Shown piece by piece: positions 48,375 to 58,045 of a stretch of DNA of 64,000 nt. The notes under the pieces are model-generated. The model was not told the origin of the DNA. It made no database searches and was given only the letters and a program-made list of their open reading frames with translations. The stretch spans positions 310,001 to 374,000 of the forward strand of contig NZ_JAINRD010000004.1 of assembly GCF_020400605.1 (NCBI RefSeq), given 5' to 3'. This DNA comes from Streptomyces aculeolatus (GTDB taxonomy: Bacteria; Actinomycetota; Actinomycetes; Streptomycetales; Streptomycetaceae). Position 1 is the first letter of the stretch. Each line of letters opens with the position of its first letter. The position numbers were made by a program, and so were the translations under genes.

Positions 48375-51235
48375 CGCGGGAGACCCCGGAAGAACCGGAG
48401 ACCCCGGAGCGCCCGGACCCGGCGGACGCGTCCGGCGCCCCCGCCGGGCCGAAGGCCCCCGGTGCCGCGCCCTGGGTGCGGACCCGGCTGAAGGCCGCGC
48501 CCGGCGGCGCGGTCGCCCTCGCGCTGCTCGTGCTCGTGACCGCGTTCCTCGCCGCCGCGTTCCCGCGCGGCGTCGACACCTTCGAGGACCGGGAGGCCCG
48601 CCGGCTGGTCGAGGACGCCTCGGCCGCCGACCGCAACGTGTCGCTCACCGCGCAGGCGGACCCCGAGGTGACGTTCGAGGACCAGGCGGAGTCGATGTCC
48701 GCGACGGCGGTCCGGGCGTTCGTGAAGCCGTTGCTCGAGGAGTTCCGCGACCCGCTGCGGGCGGCGCGGGACCAGGTCTCGTACGGCGTGCGGACCGAGC
48801 CCGTGCTCGTCACCGACGACCCGTGGCTGCCGAAGACGGACGGGCAGCGGCCCGAGGTGCAGCTCGACGCGCGCGCCGGTGTCGAGGAGCACGCCCGCGT
48901 CGTCGACGGGCGGCTGCCGGAGCCCACGGAGTTCGCGCCCGCCGGCGGCGGAGATGTCGTCCTCCAGGCCGCCGTCTCCGCCGCCACCGCCGACAAGCTG
49001 AGCCTGCGCGTCGGCTCCCGCGTCCACCTCCCGCAGGCCGAGGGCACGGTCGTCGTCCACGTCACCGGCATCGTCGAGCCGAAGGCGCCGAAGAGCGACT
49101 ACTGGTCCGTCGACCCGCTCCTGCGCACCCCCGAGCTGCGCCAGCGGCCCGCCACGCTCGAACCACAGCGCTACTGGGCCGCCGCCTTCCTCCTCCACCC
49201 CGACAGCGCCCCCGCGCTCTACGCCGCGACGCAGGCGTTCGGCACGTCCTTCGAGAACGCCGGGACCTCCCCGTACTGGAACGTGCCCGTGGCCGGCGGC
49301 GCGCTGCGCGGCCGGGACGTGCCCGCGGTGCTCGACGCCCTGTCGGCCCTCCAGGAAGGCCCCGGCTTCGAGCGGCTCGCCATGCGGACCGGCGCCGGGC
49401 TCGACATCTCCTCCGGCGTCAGCGGGCTGCTCGGGAGCTACCGCGGCGTGCGCGAGGCCGTCACGCCCGTCGTGGCCGTCGCCGCCTTCGGCGTCGGCGC
49501 CGTCGCCGCCGTGGTGCTGGGCATGAGCGGCGGCCTCGCGCTTTCCCGGCGCCGCGCCGAACTGGCGCTGCTCCGCTCCCGCGGCGGCTCCCTGCGGGGC
49601 ATCGCCGTACGCCTCCTCGCCGAGAACGCCGCCGCCGTCCTGCCCGCCGCCGCGGCCGGCTACGGCCTCGCCGTCCTGCTGCTGCCCGGCGGGCGGCACG
49701 GGCCCGCGCTGCTCGCGGCGGGCGCGACGGCCGCGCTGGCGCTCTGCGCGCTGCCGGCGCTCGCGGTCGCCGCCGTCCGCCGGCCCAGGGCCCCGGTACG
49801 CAGCGACCTCATCCGGGCGCGGCCCTCGCGGCAGCGGCTGGTGGCGGAGCTGACCGCGGTGGTGCTGGCGCTGGGCTCCCTGGTGGCGCTGCGCCGCAGG
49901 GGCGCCGCGGACGGCGGCGCCGACGCGCTGGTCAGCGCGGCGCCGGTGCTCGTCGGGGTGGTCGCCGCGGCCGTGTTCGTACGCCTCTATCCGCTGCCGC
50001 TGCGGCTGGCCGCCCGCCCGGCCTCCTGGGCGCGCGGGGCGATCGGCTTCCTGTCGCTGGCCCGCGCCGGGCGCGCCCCCGCGGCGTCCGCGCTGCCGCT
50101 GCTGGCGCTGCTCGTGGCGCTGACCACCGCCTCCTTCGGCGGCTCCGTACTCGCCGGGGTGGCCGACGCGCGCACGACGGCCTCGCTGCACACCGTCGGC
50201 GGCGACGCCCGCCTCACCTCGGCTGCGCCGCTGCCCGACGGGATCGCCGAGAAGGCGGGCGAGATCGACGGCGTACGGCATGTGGCCTCCGTCAGCACCG
50301 AGAGCGGACTGCAGGTCATCGGGCTGAGCGGCGAGGTGACGCTGCTGACCGTCGACGCCGGCGCGTACGCGCGGCTCAGCGCCGACCTCGGCCTCGGCCC
50401 CTTCGACGCCGGGCTGCTGCGGGACGAGGACGGCGGCAAGGCGCTGCCCGCACTCGTCTCCCCCGCCGTCGCCGACCTGATCGGCGACGGCACCCTCGGA
50501 CTGCAGTCGTCCCGGGGCCGGATCACGGCAGAGGTCGCGGCGGTACGGCGGTTGACCCCGGCGCTGACGGGCGGGCAGTTCGCTGTGCTGGACGCCGAGA
50601 GCGTGGCGCGGCACCTGCCCGGCACCGAGGCGGTGCCCGAGGCGCTCCCCGACACTCTGCTGCTGGCCGGCGGCGGCCTGGACCGGGCTGCTCTGCGCAC
50701 CCTGGCCCGCGACTCCGCGCCCGCCGCCGCCCTGCAACTGCGCGGCGACGTGACGGACGAACTCGCCGCCTCGGAACTCCAGCGCGGCGCGGAGCGGCTC
50801 TACGCCGTCGCCGCCGTCGCCGCCACCGGCTACGCCCTGCTCGCCGTCCTGCTGTCGCTGCTGCGGGCCGCGCCCGAGCGCGTCGCGCTGCTGGCGCGGC
50901 TGCGCACGATGGGCTTCAGCCGGCGGCACGGGCGGCGGCTGCTGGTGCTGGAGGCGATGCCGCAGCTGGTGGCGGCCGGCCTGGTCGGGGCGCTGGCGGG
51001 GCTGGTCACCGTACGGCTGCTGGGCCCCGGCATCGACCTGACCGCGCTCGCGCTCGGCGAGGAGAGCCCCGACCTGCTCGGCCCCGGCGGCGCGGAGCTG
51101 CGCGCGGACCCGCTGGCGCTGGCGCTGCCGTCGGTGGCGGTGCCGGGGCTGGCGCTGGCGGCGGTGCTGATGCAGGCGTGGTGGGGCGGCAGAAGGCGGG
51201 CCGTACGGGAACTGCGGGCAGGGGACGGGGAGTGA
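48356..51235 (+). CDS. Very large FtsX-like ABC permease (second)
   Basis: Membrane protein of 959 residues. An acidic Pro/Glu-rich N-terminus (about 40 residues), one segment near 56-75, an extracellular domain (about 80-370), a segment block (about 375-560) with the FtsX-like SRRRAELALLRSRGGSLRGIAVRLLAENAAA, a second extracellular domain, and C-terminal segments (ERLYAVAAVAATGYALLAVLL). ATG 48356 with GGGAGG upstream. Less similar to MacB than its partner but clearly the second half of a heteromeric transporter. Confidence 0.83.
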   Translation: MPPAQDPRETPEEPETPERPDPADASGAPAGPKAPGAAPWVRTRLKAAPGGAVALALLVLVTAFLAAAFPRGVDTFEDREARRLVEDASAADRNVSLTAQADPEVTFEDQAESMSATAVRAFVKPLLEEFRDPLRAARDQVSYGVRTEPVLVTDDPWLPKTDGQRPEVQLDARAGVEEHARVVDGRLPEPTEFAPAGGGDVVLQAAVSAATADKLSLRVGSRVHLPQAEGTVVVHVTGIVEPKAPKSDYWSVDPLLRTPELRQRPATLEPQRYWAAAFLLHPDSAPALYAATQAFGTSFENAGTSPYWNVPVAGGALRGRDVPAVLDALSALQEGPGFERLAMRTGAGLDISSGVSGLLGSYRGVREAVTPVVAVAAFGVGAVAAVVLGMSGGLALSRRRAELALLRSRGGSLRGIAVRLLAENAAAVLPAAAAGYGLAVLLLPGGRHGPALLAAGATAALALCALPALAVAAVRRPRAPVRSDLIRARPSRQRLVAELTAVVLALGSLVALRRRGAADGGADALVSAAPVLVGVVAAAVFVRLYPLPLRLAARPASWARGAIGFLSLARAGRAPAASALPLLALLVALTTASFGGSVLAGVADARTTASLHTVGGDARLTSAAPLPDGIAEKAGEIDGVRHVASVSTESGLQVIGLSGEVTLLTVDAGAYARLSADLGLGPFDAGLLRDEDGGKALPALVSPAVADLIGDGTLGLQSSRGRITAEVAAVRRLTPALTGGQFAVLDAESVARHLPGTEAVPEALPDTLLLAGGGLDRAALRTLARDSAPAAALQLRGDVTDELAASELQRGAERLYAVAAVAATGYALLAVLLSLLRAAPERVALLARLRTMGFSRRHGRRLLVLEAMPQLVAAGLVGALAGLVTVRLLGPGIDLTALALGEESPDLLGPGGAELRADPLALALPSVAVPGLALAAVLMQAWWGGRRRAVRELRAGDGE

Positions 51236-51236
51236 G

Positions 51237-52229
51237 ATGGCCCAGACGCGAGAGGGCACAGGCGCTATGACGAGCGGCACGACTCTGGAGGACCTGGAGC
51301 GGCGGGCGGCGGAGCAGCGCGCCAAGCCGGCGTACGGGCACGACGCGCTGATCTCGTGCGACCAGCTCGTGCGCATCTTCCGCACCGACGGCGTCGAGGT
51401 GCAGGCGCTGCAGGGGCTCGACCTGCTGGTCGCCGAGGGCGAGCTGCTGGCCCTGGTCGGCGCCTCCGGCAGCGGCAAGTCCACCCTGCTGGGCATCCTC
51501 GCCGGCCTCGACGTCCCCACCGCGGGCACCGCCACGGTGGCGGGCTTCGACCTGCTGGCGATGGACGCGCGGGCGCGGCTGCGCTACCGCCGGGAGGTCG
51601 TCGGCTTCGTCTGGCAGCAGACCGCGCGCAACCTGCTGCCGTACCTGACCGCCGCGCAGAACGTCGTGCTGCCGATGCAGCTCAGCGAGGGCGGCGGCGG
51701 CCGGCACGCGCGCCGCCGCCGGGTGGCGTTCGCCGAGGACCTCCTGGGCCTCCTGGGCCTCGCCCACTGCCGCGACCGCCGCCCGCAGCAGATGTCCGGC
51801 GGCGAGCAGCAGCGCGCGGCGATCGCCGTGGCGCTGGCCAACTCCCCCGCGGTGATCCTGGCGGACGAGCCGACGGGCGAGCTGGACTCGGCGACGGCGG
51901 AGCAGATCTTCGCCGCCTTCCGCACGGCGAACGAGGAGCTGGGCACGACGATCGTCATCGTCACCCACGACCAGGCGGTGGCCACGCAGGTGCGCCGCAC
52001 GGTCGCGATCCGCGACGGCCGGATGGCGTCGGAGGTGGTCCGCCGCACGGAGGTCGACGCGAGCGGGCAGGAGCGGGTGGTGGCCCGCGAGTACGCCGCG
52101 GTCGACCGCACGGGCCGCCTCCAGCTGCCGCAGCAGTACACGGAGGCCCTGGACATCCGCGAGAGGGTGGTCCTGGACCTGGAGGAGGACCACATCCGGG
52201 TGACCCCGGACCGGGAGAACGGGACGTAG
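51237..52229 (+). CDS. ABC ATPase (LolD/MacB type) with C-terminal AbrB-like extension
   Basis: ATP-binding subunit for the two large permeases, 330 residues. Walker A GASGSGKST (about 77-85), MSGGEQQRAAIAVALAN, VILADEPTGELD, VTHDQAVA. After about residue 285 there is an extra segment GRLQLPQQYTEALDIRERVV...DHIRVTPD, which has the pattern of a SpoVT/AbrB-type swapped-hairpin domain; such domains normally bind DNA or dimerise. ATG 51237 follows the upstream stop by 1 nt with GGGGAG; ATG 51267 is possible. Last gene of the operon. Confidence 0.88.
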   Translation: MAQTREGTGAMTSGTTLEDLERRAAEQRAKPAYGHDALISCDQLVRIFRTDGVEVQALQGLDLLVAEGELLALVGASGSGKSTLLGILAGLDVPTAGTATVAGFDLLAMDARARLRYRREVVGFVWQQTARNLLPYLTAAQNVVLPMQLSEGGGGRHARRRRVAFAEDLLGLLGLAHCRDRRPQQMSGGEQQRAAIAVALANSPAVILADEPTGELDSATAEQIFAAFRTANEELGTTIVIVTHDQAVATQVRRTVAIRDGRMASEVVRRTEVDASGQERVVAREYAAVDRTGRLQLPQQYTEALDIRERVVLDLEEDHIRVTPDRENGT

Positions 52230-52345
52230 CCGCGGACTTCGGCGGCACGGAGGCTGGACGGGCGGCCCGCCAGGGCCAAGGCCCGCCTCGCCGGGCGCCT
52301 GCGGCGCCTGCGGGCGGCGGGCGCGCAGTCTCGCCCTCCGGGGGG

Positions 52346-53173
52346 TCAGACCGGGGTGACGCCCAGGCGGCCCAGGCCGCCCTGGCGGCGCAGCGCCACC
52401 GAGCCGTACGGGGTGCGCAGGCGGAGCCAGTTGCCCGCGGCGAGCAGCGCCGGCTCCGCGGTGTCCGCCGTCGGCGGCAGCAGGCCGAAGACGCGGGCGG
52501 CATGGGCGGCGCGCAGCGGGAGAGGGGTGTCCGCCAGCGTGCGGCTCCAGATGTCGCCGCCTATGCGGTCCACCTCCGTGCGCGTCCGCTTCTCCTCCGG
52601 CAGCGCCTCCACCCGGGCCTTGAACTCCGCGACCCCCGCCGCCACCGCGACGTGCAGCTCCTCCGGCCGCGGCAACCCCGCCACCGGCTTCCAGCCGCCC
52701 CGAGGCGGGAGCAGCCCGGCCCACCCGGGACCGCTCACGGGCTGCGGCAACGCCACGGCCGACTCCCGGAACTCCCGGCGTACGGGCGGGGATCCGGACC
52801 CGCTGCCGACGGGCTGCCCGGCCCCGGTGTCCGCACCGGTGTCCGCGCCGGATTCCGCACCGGTGTCCGCACCCGCGTGCGCCGCCGCGTCGATGGCCTC
52901 CGCCAGCTCCCCCGCAGACACCGTCTCGTCCAGCTCCTCCGCCGACGCCGCCGTCAGCAGCGCCGTACGGACCACGATCACCTCCAGCGCCGGCGCGTGC
53001 CCGAAGACGGCCAGCGCCGCTCCCCCGGCCCCGCCGCCGGCGCCGGGCGCCGCCGCACCGGGTGCCACCCGCAGCCGCACCGCCGCGCCCCTGTCGTACC
53101 GCAACAGCCGCCCCAGAAACACCGCCAGGCCCTCCGCCTGCCGTGCCTCGGCGAACACCAGCCGCCGCGTCAT
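52346..53173 (-). CDS. Uncharacterised protein downstream of the thioesterase
   Basis: Unrecognised protein of 275 residues. Seen: N-terminal MTRRLVFAEARQAEGLAVFLGRLLRYDRGAAVRLRV (alpha/beta), a low-complexity Ala/Asp/Gly/Thr repeat around residue 105, and a C-terminal part with WSRTLADTPLPLRAAHAARV and RLRTPYGSVALRRQGGLGRLGV. No signal or membrane segment. The ATG overlaps the thioesterase stop (ATGA), so it is the third gene of an ettA operon. It may be a helical protein common in Streptomyces; function unknown. Confidence 0.7.
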   Translation of the reverse strand: MTRRLVFAEARQAEGLAVFLGRLLRYDRGAAVRLRVAPGAAAPGAGGGAGGAALAVFGHAPALEVIVVRTALLTAASAEELDETVSAGELAEAIDAAAHAGADTGAESGADTGADTGAGQPVGSGSGSPPVRREFRESAVALPQPVSGPGWAGLLPPRGGWKPVAGLPRPEELHVAVAAGVAEFKARVEALPEEKRTRTEVDRIGGDIWSRTLADTPLPLRAAHAARVFGLLPPTADTAEPALLAAGNWLRLRTPYGSVALRRQGGLGRLGVTPV

Positions 53174-53659
53174 GCCGCCGCAGCCTCCCCCGGCTCTCTC
53201 CGCCCGGCCCGGCCCGGGGGCGGCGGGCCCAGGTACTTCTCCAGGAACGACCGCTCCGCCTCCGTCAGCCGCCGCGGCCGGCCGGCCTCGAAGTCGAACG
53301 GGACGATGACCGTCGACGCCTGCGCGTACACCGCACCGCCGTCCTCCGGGTCGTCCTTCACCTCGTACGCCAGCTTCGCCGACGCCGCCCGGATCTCCGT
53401 CACCCACACCTCGACCGTCACCGGGTCGTACCGGTGCACCAACTGGCGCCGGTAGTCGATCTCGTGCCGGGCCACGACCGACCCGCCCGCGAAGGAGGTG
53501 CCGCCGCCGGCGGCGGCACCTCCTTCGGCAGGCGCCAGCCGGAACATGAAGTCGATCCTGGCCTCCTCCAGATAGCGGAGGAACTCCACGTTGTTGACGT
53601 GGCCGTACGCGTCCATGTCCGCCCACCTCAGCGGGCAGCGGTAGACGTGCTTGGCCACG

Positions 53660-53667
<8 letters not shown>
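53170..53667 (-). CDS. Acyl-CoA thioesterase, hot-dog fold (4HBT family)
   Basis: Cytosolic thioesterase of 165 residues. The 4-hydroxybenzoyl-CoA thioesterase pattern RWADMDAYGHVNNVEFLRYLEEARIDFM carries the catalytic Asp, followed by VVARHEIDYRRQLVHRYDPVTVEVWVTEI. A Gly/Ala-rich loop and a Pro-rich tail are extra. GTG at 53667 overlaps the end of ettA by 8 nt; GTG 53658 is an alternative. Hydrolyses acyl-CoA; substrate unknown. Confidence 0.9.
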
Positions 53668-55324
<1,657 letters not shown>

Positions 55325-55561
55325 GAGAAACCGTCCGGCAGATCCGAGGTGGGCAGATGCACCCATCTTGCCGCACGCGCCGCCCCGCGCGAAAACGCCC
55401 CCGGTCGCGCCCGCCGCCCGCGGCGGCCGGGGCGGCCCGGGACGCGGACGCGGGCGCGGTACGGGGCGTATGCGGCAGCGCACGGGCAGGCCGCACGCGC
55501 GCGGCACCCGCGCCGCGCGCGAGGCGCGCGCGAGGCGCACAGCGCCGCGGGGAGCGCCTCG

Positions 55562-55587
55562 CGGGCATGCGAAACGGGCATGCGAAA
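55562..55587 (-). repeat. Perfect 13-bp tandem duplication
   Basis: CGGGCATGCGAAA occurs twice back to back (55562-55574 and 55575-55587). Each copy holds the palindrome GCATGC. Adjacent to the terminator and upstream of ettA. Confidence 0.95.
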
Positions 55588-55615
55588 GGGGCCGGATCCC
55601 GAAGGATCCGGCCCC
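55588..55615 (-). terminator. Terminator of the surface-protein gene
   Basis: GGGGCCGGATCC (55588-55599), loop CGAA, GGATCCGGCCCC (55604-55615): a perfect 12-bp stem with TTT on its 3' side in the minus direction, about 95 nt behind the stop codon. Confidence 0.85.
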
Positions 55616-55710
55616 TGTGCCGTGCAGAGCGTCAGCCGTCAGCCGACGTCCGCCGGCCGGCACCGCTGGGCGCGGTCACGCGCTTCCCGGCGCCGGCCGG
55701 AGGGTCGTCG

Positions 55711-57129
55711 TCAGGCGGCGTCGGCGCCGCCGCCGGCGCGCCGGCGGAGCAGGAAGACGGTCGCACCGCCGACCACGACCAGGCCGATGGCCACGCCCGC
55801 GATCACCGGGGTGGCACTGCTGCCACCGGTGTTCGCCAGGTCGCCGCCGTCGTCACCCGCGTCGTCGCCGCCGGCGGAGCCGCCCGCGGAGGCCGGGCTC
55901 GGCTCGCTCGGGGCCGGAGTGTCGTTGCCCGCGGTCTCGCAGTCGAGCACGCCGGTGAACTTCTCGCTGAAGCCGTCGTCACCGTTGATGGTGATCTCGT
56001 ACGCCTGGTCCTCGGCGACCTCGACCAGCACGGTCTTGGACTCGCCCGGCGCCACGGTGTGGGACTCGCCCGCCAGCTCGAAGGAGAAGGGCTGGTCGCC
56101 CTTGTTCTCGGCGGTCACGTCCACGCCGCCCTTGGCGCAGTTCTTGTCCGCGGACAGCGCCGGGATCGGACCCTCGCTCGCCCACGTGGCGGTGGCCTGG
56201 GCGGTGACGGTGGTGTCGCTGGAGCCGGCCAGGATCTGGGTCTGGCTCTTCGCGTGCTCACCGACGCCGGCGAAGGCACGGCCGACCGGCACCTGGGTGG
56301 TGGCCTCGGCGGTCAGGGTCGCGGACCCGTCGGGGGTGCCCGAGGGCACGTCGAGGAAGACCTCGGCGCCGTCAGCGGCGCTGGTCAGCGCCTTGCCGTC
56401 GGCGTCGACGACCTTGACGCCGGCGGACTCGGCCTCCGGCGACAGCGAGAGGTTGGCGCTCGCGGCGTCGGTGTTCACCGTCACCGGGCCGAGCTTCTCG
56501 CCCGACTTGCCGGAGACGGCGGTCGGACCGAGGTTCAGCGAGGCCGCGGGCTCCTCGATGGCCTCGGCACCGGCCTCCAGGTAGTCGGCCAGCTTCTCCG
56601 CCTCGGGGTCCTTGGCCTCGACGTTCACCTTGTCGGAGAAGCGCCAGATGGCGATCTGGGTGCCGGCCGCGGCGGTGTTCTCGGTCAGCTCACCCGCACC
56701 GGCCTTCTCCGCGAGCGCGGCCAGGTCGTCCACCTGCGGGTAGGAGTTCTGCAGAATCCAGTTGATCTTCCCCGCGTCGGGGTTGTTCTGCAGCGAGGAG
56801 GAGCTCCAGGCCACCTCCTGGTACTTGGCCTCCGGCTGGGTCGGGTTGCCGAAGTCGATGCAGTAGGTCTGGATGGAGCCGCCCTGGTCGACGGCCATCT
56901 CGAACAGACCGGCACCGATCTCGCTGTCACCGCTGTCACCGTGGACGATGGCGGTGTCCTTGATCGTGAGACCGCCCAGGGTGGCGGTGGCGCCGTTGGC
57001 GGGCGGCGCGTCCTGCGCCGCGGCCGGACCGGCGCCGGCTATCGCACCGGCGGTGGCCAGGCCCGCGGCCAGCACTGCCGCGGTAAGCCGAGCGGACCGT
57101 CGGTGTGACGGCCTCCGAACAGAAGTCAT
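55711..57129 (-). CDS. Cell-wall surface protein with thioester (TQXA) domain and LAXTG sorting signal
   Basis: Exported protein of 472 residues. Signal peptide about 1-38 (ends AAA-Q). A thioester adhesin domain follows (about 45-190), with Cys in QTYCIDFGNP and Gln in GTQIAIWRFSD, which in this family form an internal Cys-Gln thioester for covalent binding to targets. Ig-like region, then an Asp/Gly/Ser/Pro-rich stalk and the sorting signal LANTG, a hydrophobic helix and RRRAGGG: a class E sortase substrate. ATG 57129 with GGAGGGGA upstream. The preceding 290 bases hold its promoter region (an AT-richer patch near 57270-57300) and no gene. Followed by a strong terminator. Confidence 0.9.
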   Translation of the reverse strand: MTSVRRPSHRRSARLTAAVLAAGLATAGAIAGAGPAAAQDAPPANGATATLGGLTIKDTAIVHGDSGDSEIGAGLFEMAVDQGGSIQTYCIDFGNPTQPEAKYQEVAWSSSSLQNNPDAGKINWILQNSYPQVDDLAALAEKAGAGELTENTAAAGTQIAIWRFSDKVNVEAKDPEAEKLADYLEAGAEAIEEPAASLNLGPTAVSGKSGEKLGPVTVNTDAASANLSLSPEAESAGVKVVDADGKALTSAADGAEVFLDVPSGTPDGSATLTAEATTQVPVGRAFAGVGEHAKSQTQILAGSSDTTVTAQATATWASEGPIPALSADKNCAKGGVDVTAENKGDQPFSFELAGESHTVAPGESKTVLVEVAEDQAYEITINGDDGFSEKFTGVLDCETAGNDTPAPSEPSPASAGGSAGGDDAGDDGGDLANTGGSSATPVIAGVAIGLVVVGGATVFLLRRRAGGGADAA

Positions 57130-57423
57130 GGTCGAAAATCCCCTCCGGGCGGGTTGGTCAAGGCTCGGATTGCCCCCGCCGTAAGAACGCCTTCGCTCCG
57201 GGCTCGTCGAGCCGCTCGGAATCCTAGGGACTCCCCTCGTCCCGCGAACCTCAAATGCCCCATGGGGACAGGGTTTTAGAACGCAATCGTTACATCGGGC
57301 GACGACTATTCCGGGCAGACCCCAGCGGACCGGCAGAAGTTCGAGTCGCGCACTCGAACTGATCGTCTCGGAACCGTCACCAGCCAGCCACCGGCAGGCC
57401 CACCGCCGGCCATGGGTTCCGGA

Positions 57424-57927
57424 TCAGCCGAGGTCCGGTGTCAGCACCGGATGGCGCTCCCCCTGCTCCGCCGCGTCCGGCGCCCCGCCCGCCGGCACCG
57501 GGGCCAACGCGTCCCGCACCGCTGCGTCGAGGTCCCCTCTGGGCGGGTCCGCGAACGACGGCTTGAGCCGGGAGACCCGGCGGAACGCCGCCGTGCCCCA
57601 GCCGAGGTCGTGGCCCACCGCCGTCGCGTCGATCGTCGGGTCCGTGCAGCGCACGCCCTCCTTCTCGTACTCCCTGACCCGCAGCCGGCCCCGCACCAGC
57701 AGCGGTTCGCCGATGGCCACGGAAGCCGCCACGTTGTCCGCGAGCTGGCGCCAGGCCCAGACCGTGAAGAAGTTCGTGTACGCATCGGTCCAGCTGCCGC
57801 TCGCCTGGTCGAACCTCCGCACCGTCGCCGCCAGGCGGAAGCGCACCGCCGGCACCCCCGACTGCGTCGTGCGGTAGTCCGCGCTCGTCGCGGCGTTCCC
57901 CACCACGGTCACCATCGTCTCGTTCAT
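57424..57927 (-). CDS. ssb: Single-stranded DNA-binding protein (second SSB type)
   Basis: OB-fold SSB of 167 residues: MNETMVTVVGNAATSADYRTTQSGVPAVRFRLA, FFTVWAWRQLADNVAASVAIGEPLLVRGRLRVREYEKEG. The acidic DDIPF-like tail of the essential SSB is missing (ends RHPVLTPDLG), which fits the paralogous SsbB used during sporulation or competence-like processes in Streptomyces. ATG 57927 with GGAGGT at 9 nt. Downstream of the dynamin pair on the same strand, about 120 nt away. Confidence 0.9.
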   Translation of the reverse strand: MNETMVTVVGNAATSADYRTTQSGVPAVRFRLAATVRRFDQASGSWTDAYTNFFTVWAWRQLADNVAASVAIGEPLLVRGRLRVREYEKEGVRCTDPTIDATAVGHDLGWGTAAFRRVSRLKPSFADPPRGDLDAAVRDALAPVPAGGAPDAAEQGERHPVLTPDLG

Positions 57928-58045
57928 TTCCAACGCACCTCCCCCGTCCGGGCACTTCACCTGCCCGCTGACCCCATGCTGCCCCCTGCCACCCGAACCC
58001 CGCGACCCCTGTGGATAACTCCGGCCCGGGTGGCGTAATCGCAGG

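Larger units (their letters stand above)
55325..55710. other. Intergenic leader upstream of ettA
   Basis: About 385 bases without a convincing gene. From right to left: the terminator of the surface-protein gene (55588-55615), a 13-bp tandem duplication (55562-55587), then an extremely CG-alternating stretch (55495-55560) able to form several hairpins. An 83-codon Arg/Ala-rich minus-strand frame (55317-55568, ATG start) ends inside the ettA TTG start; this may be a leader peptide or chance. Confidence 0.5.
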
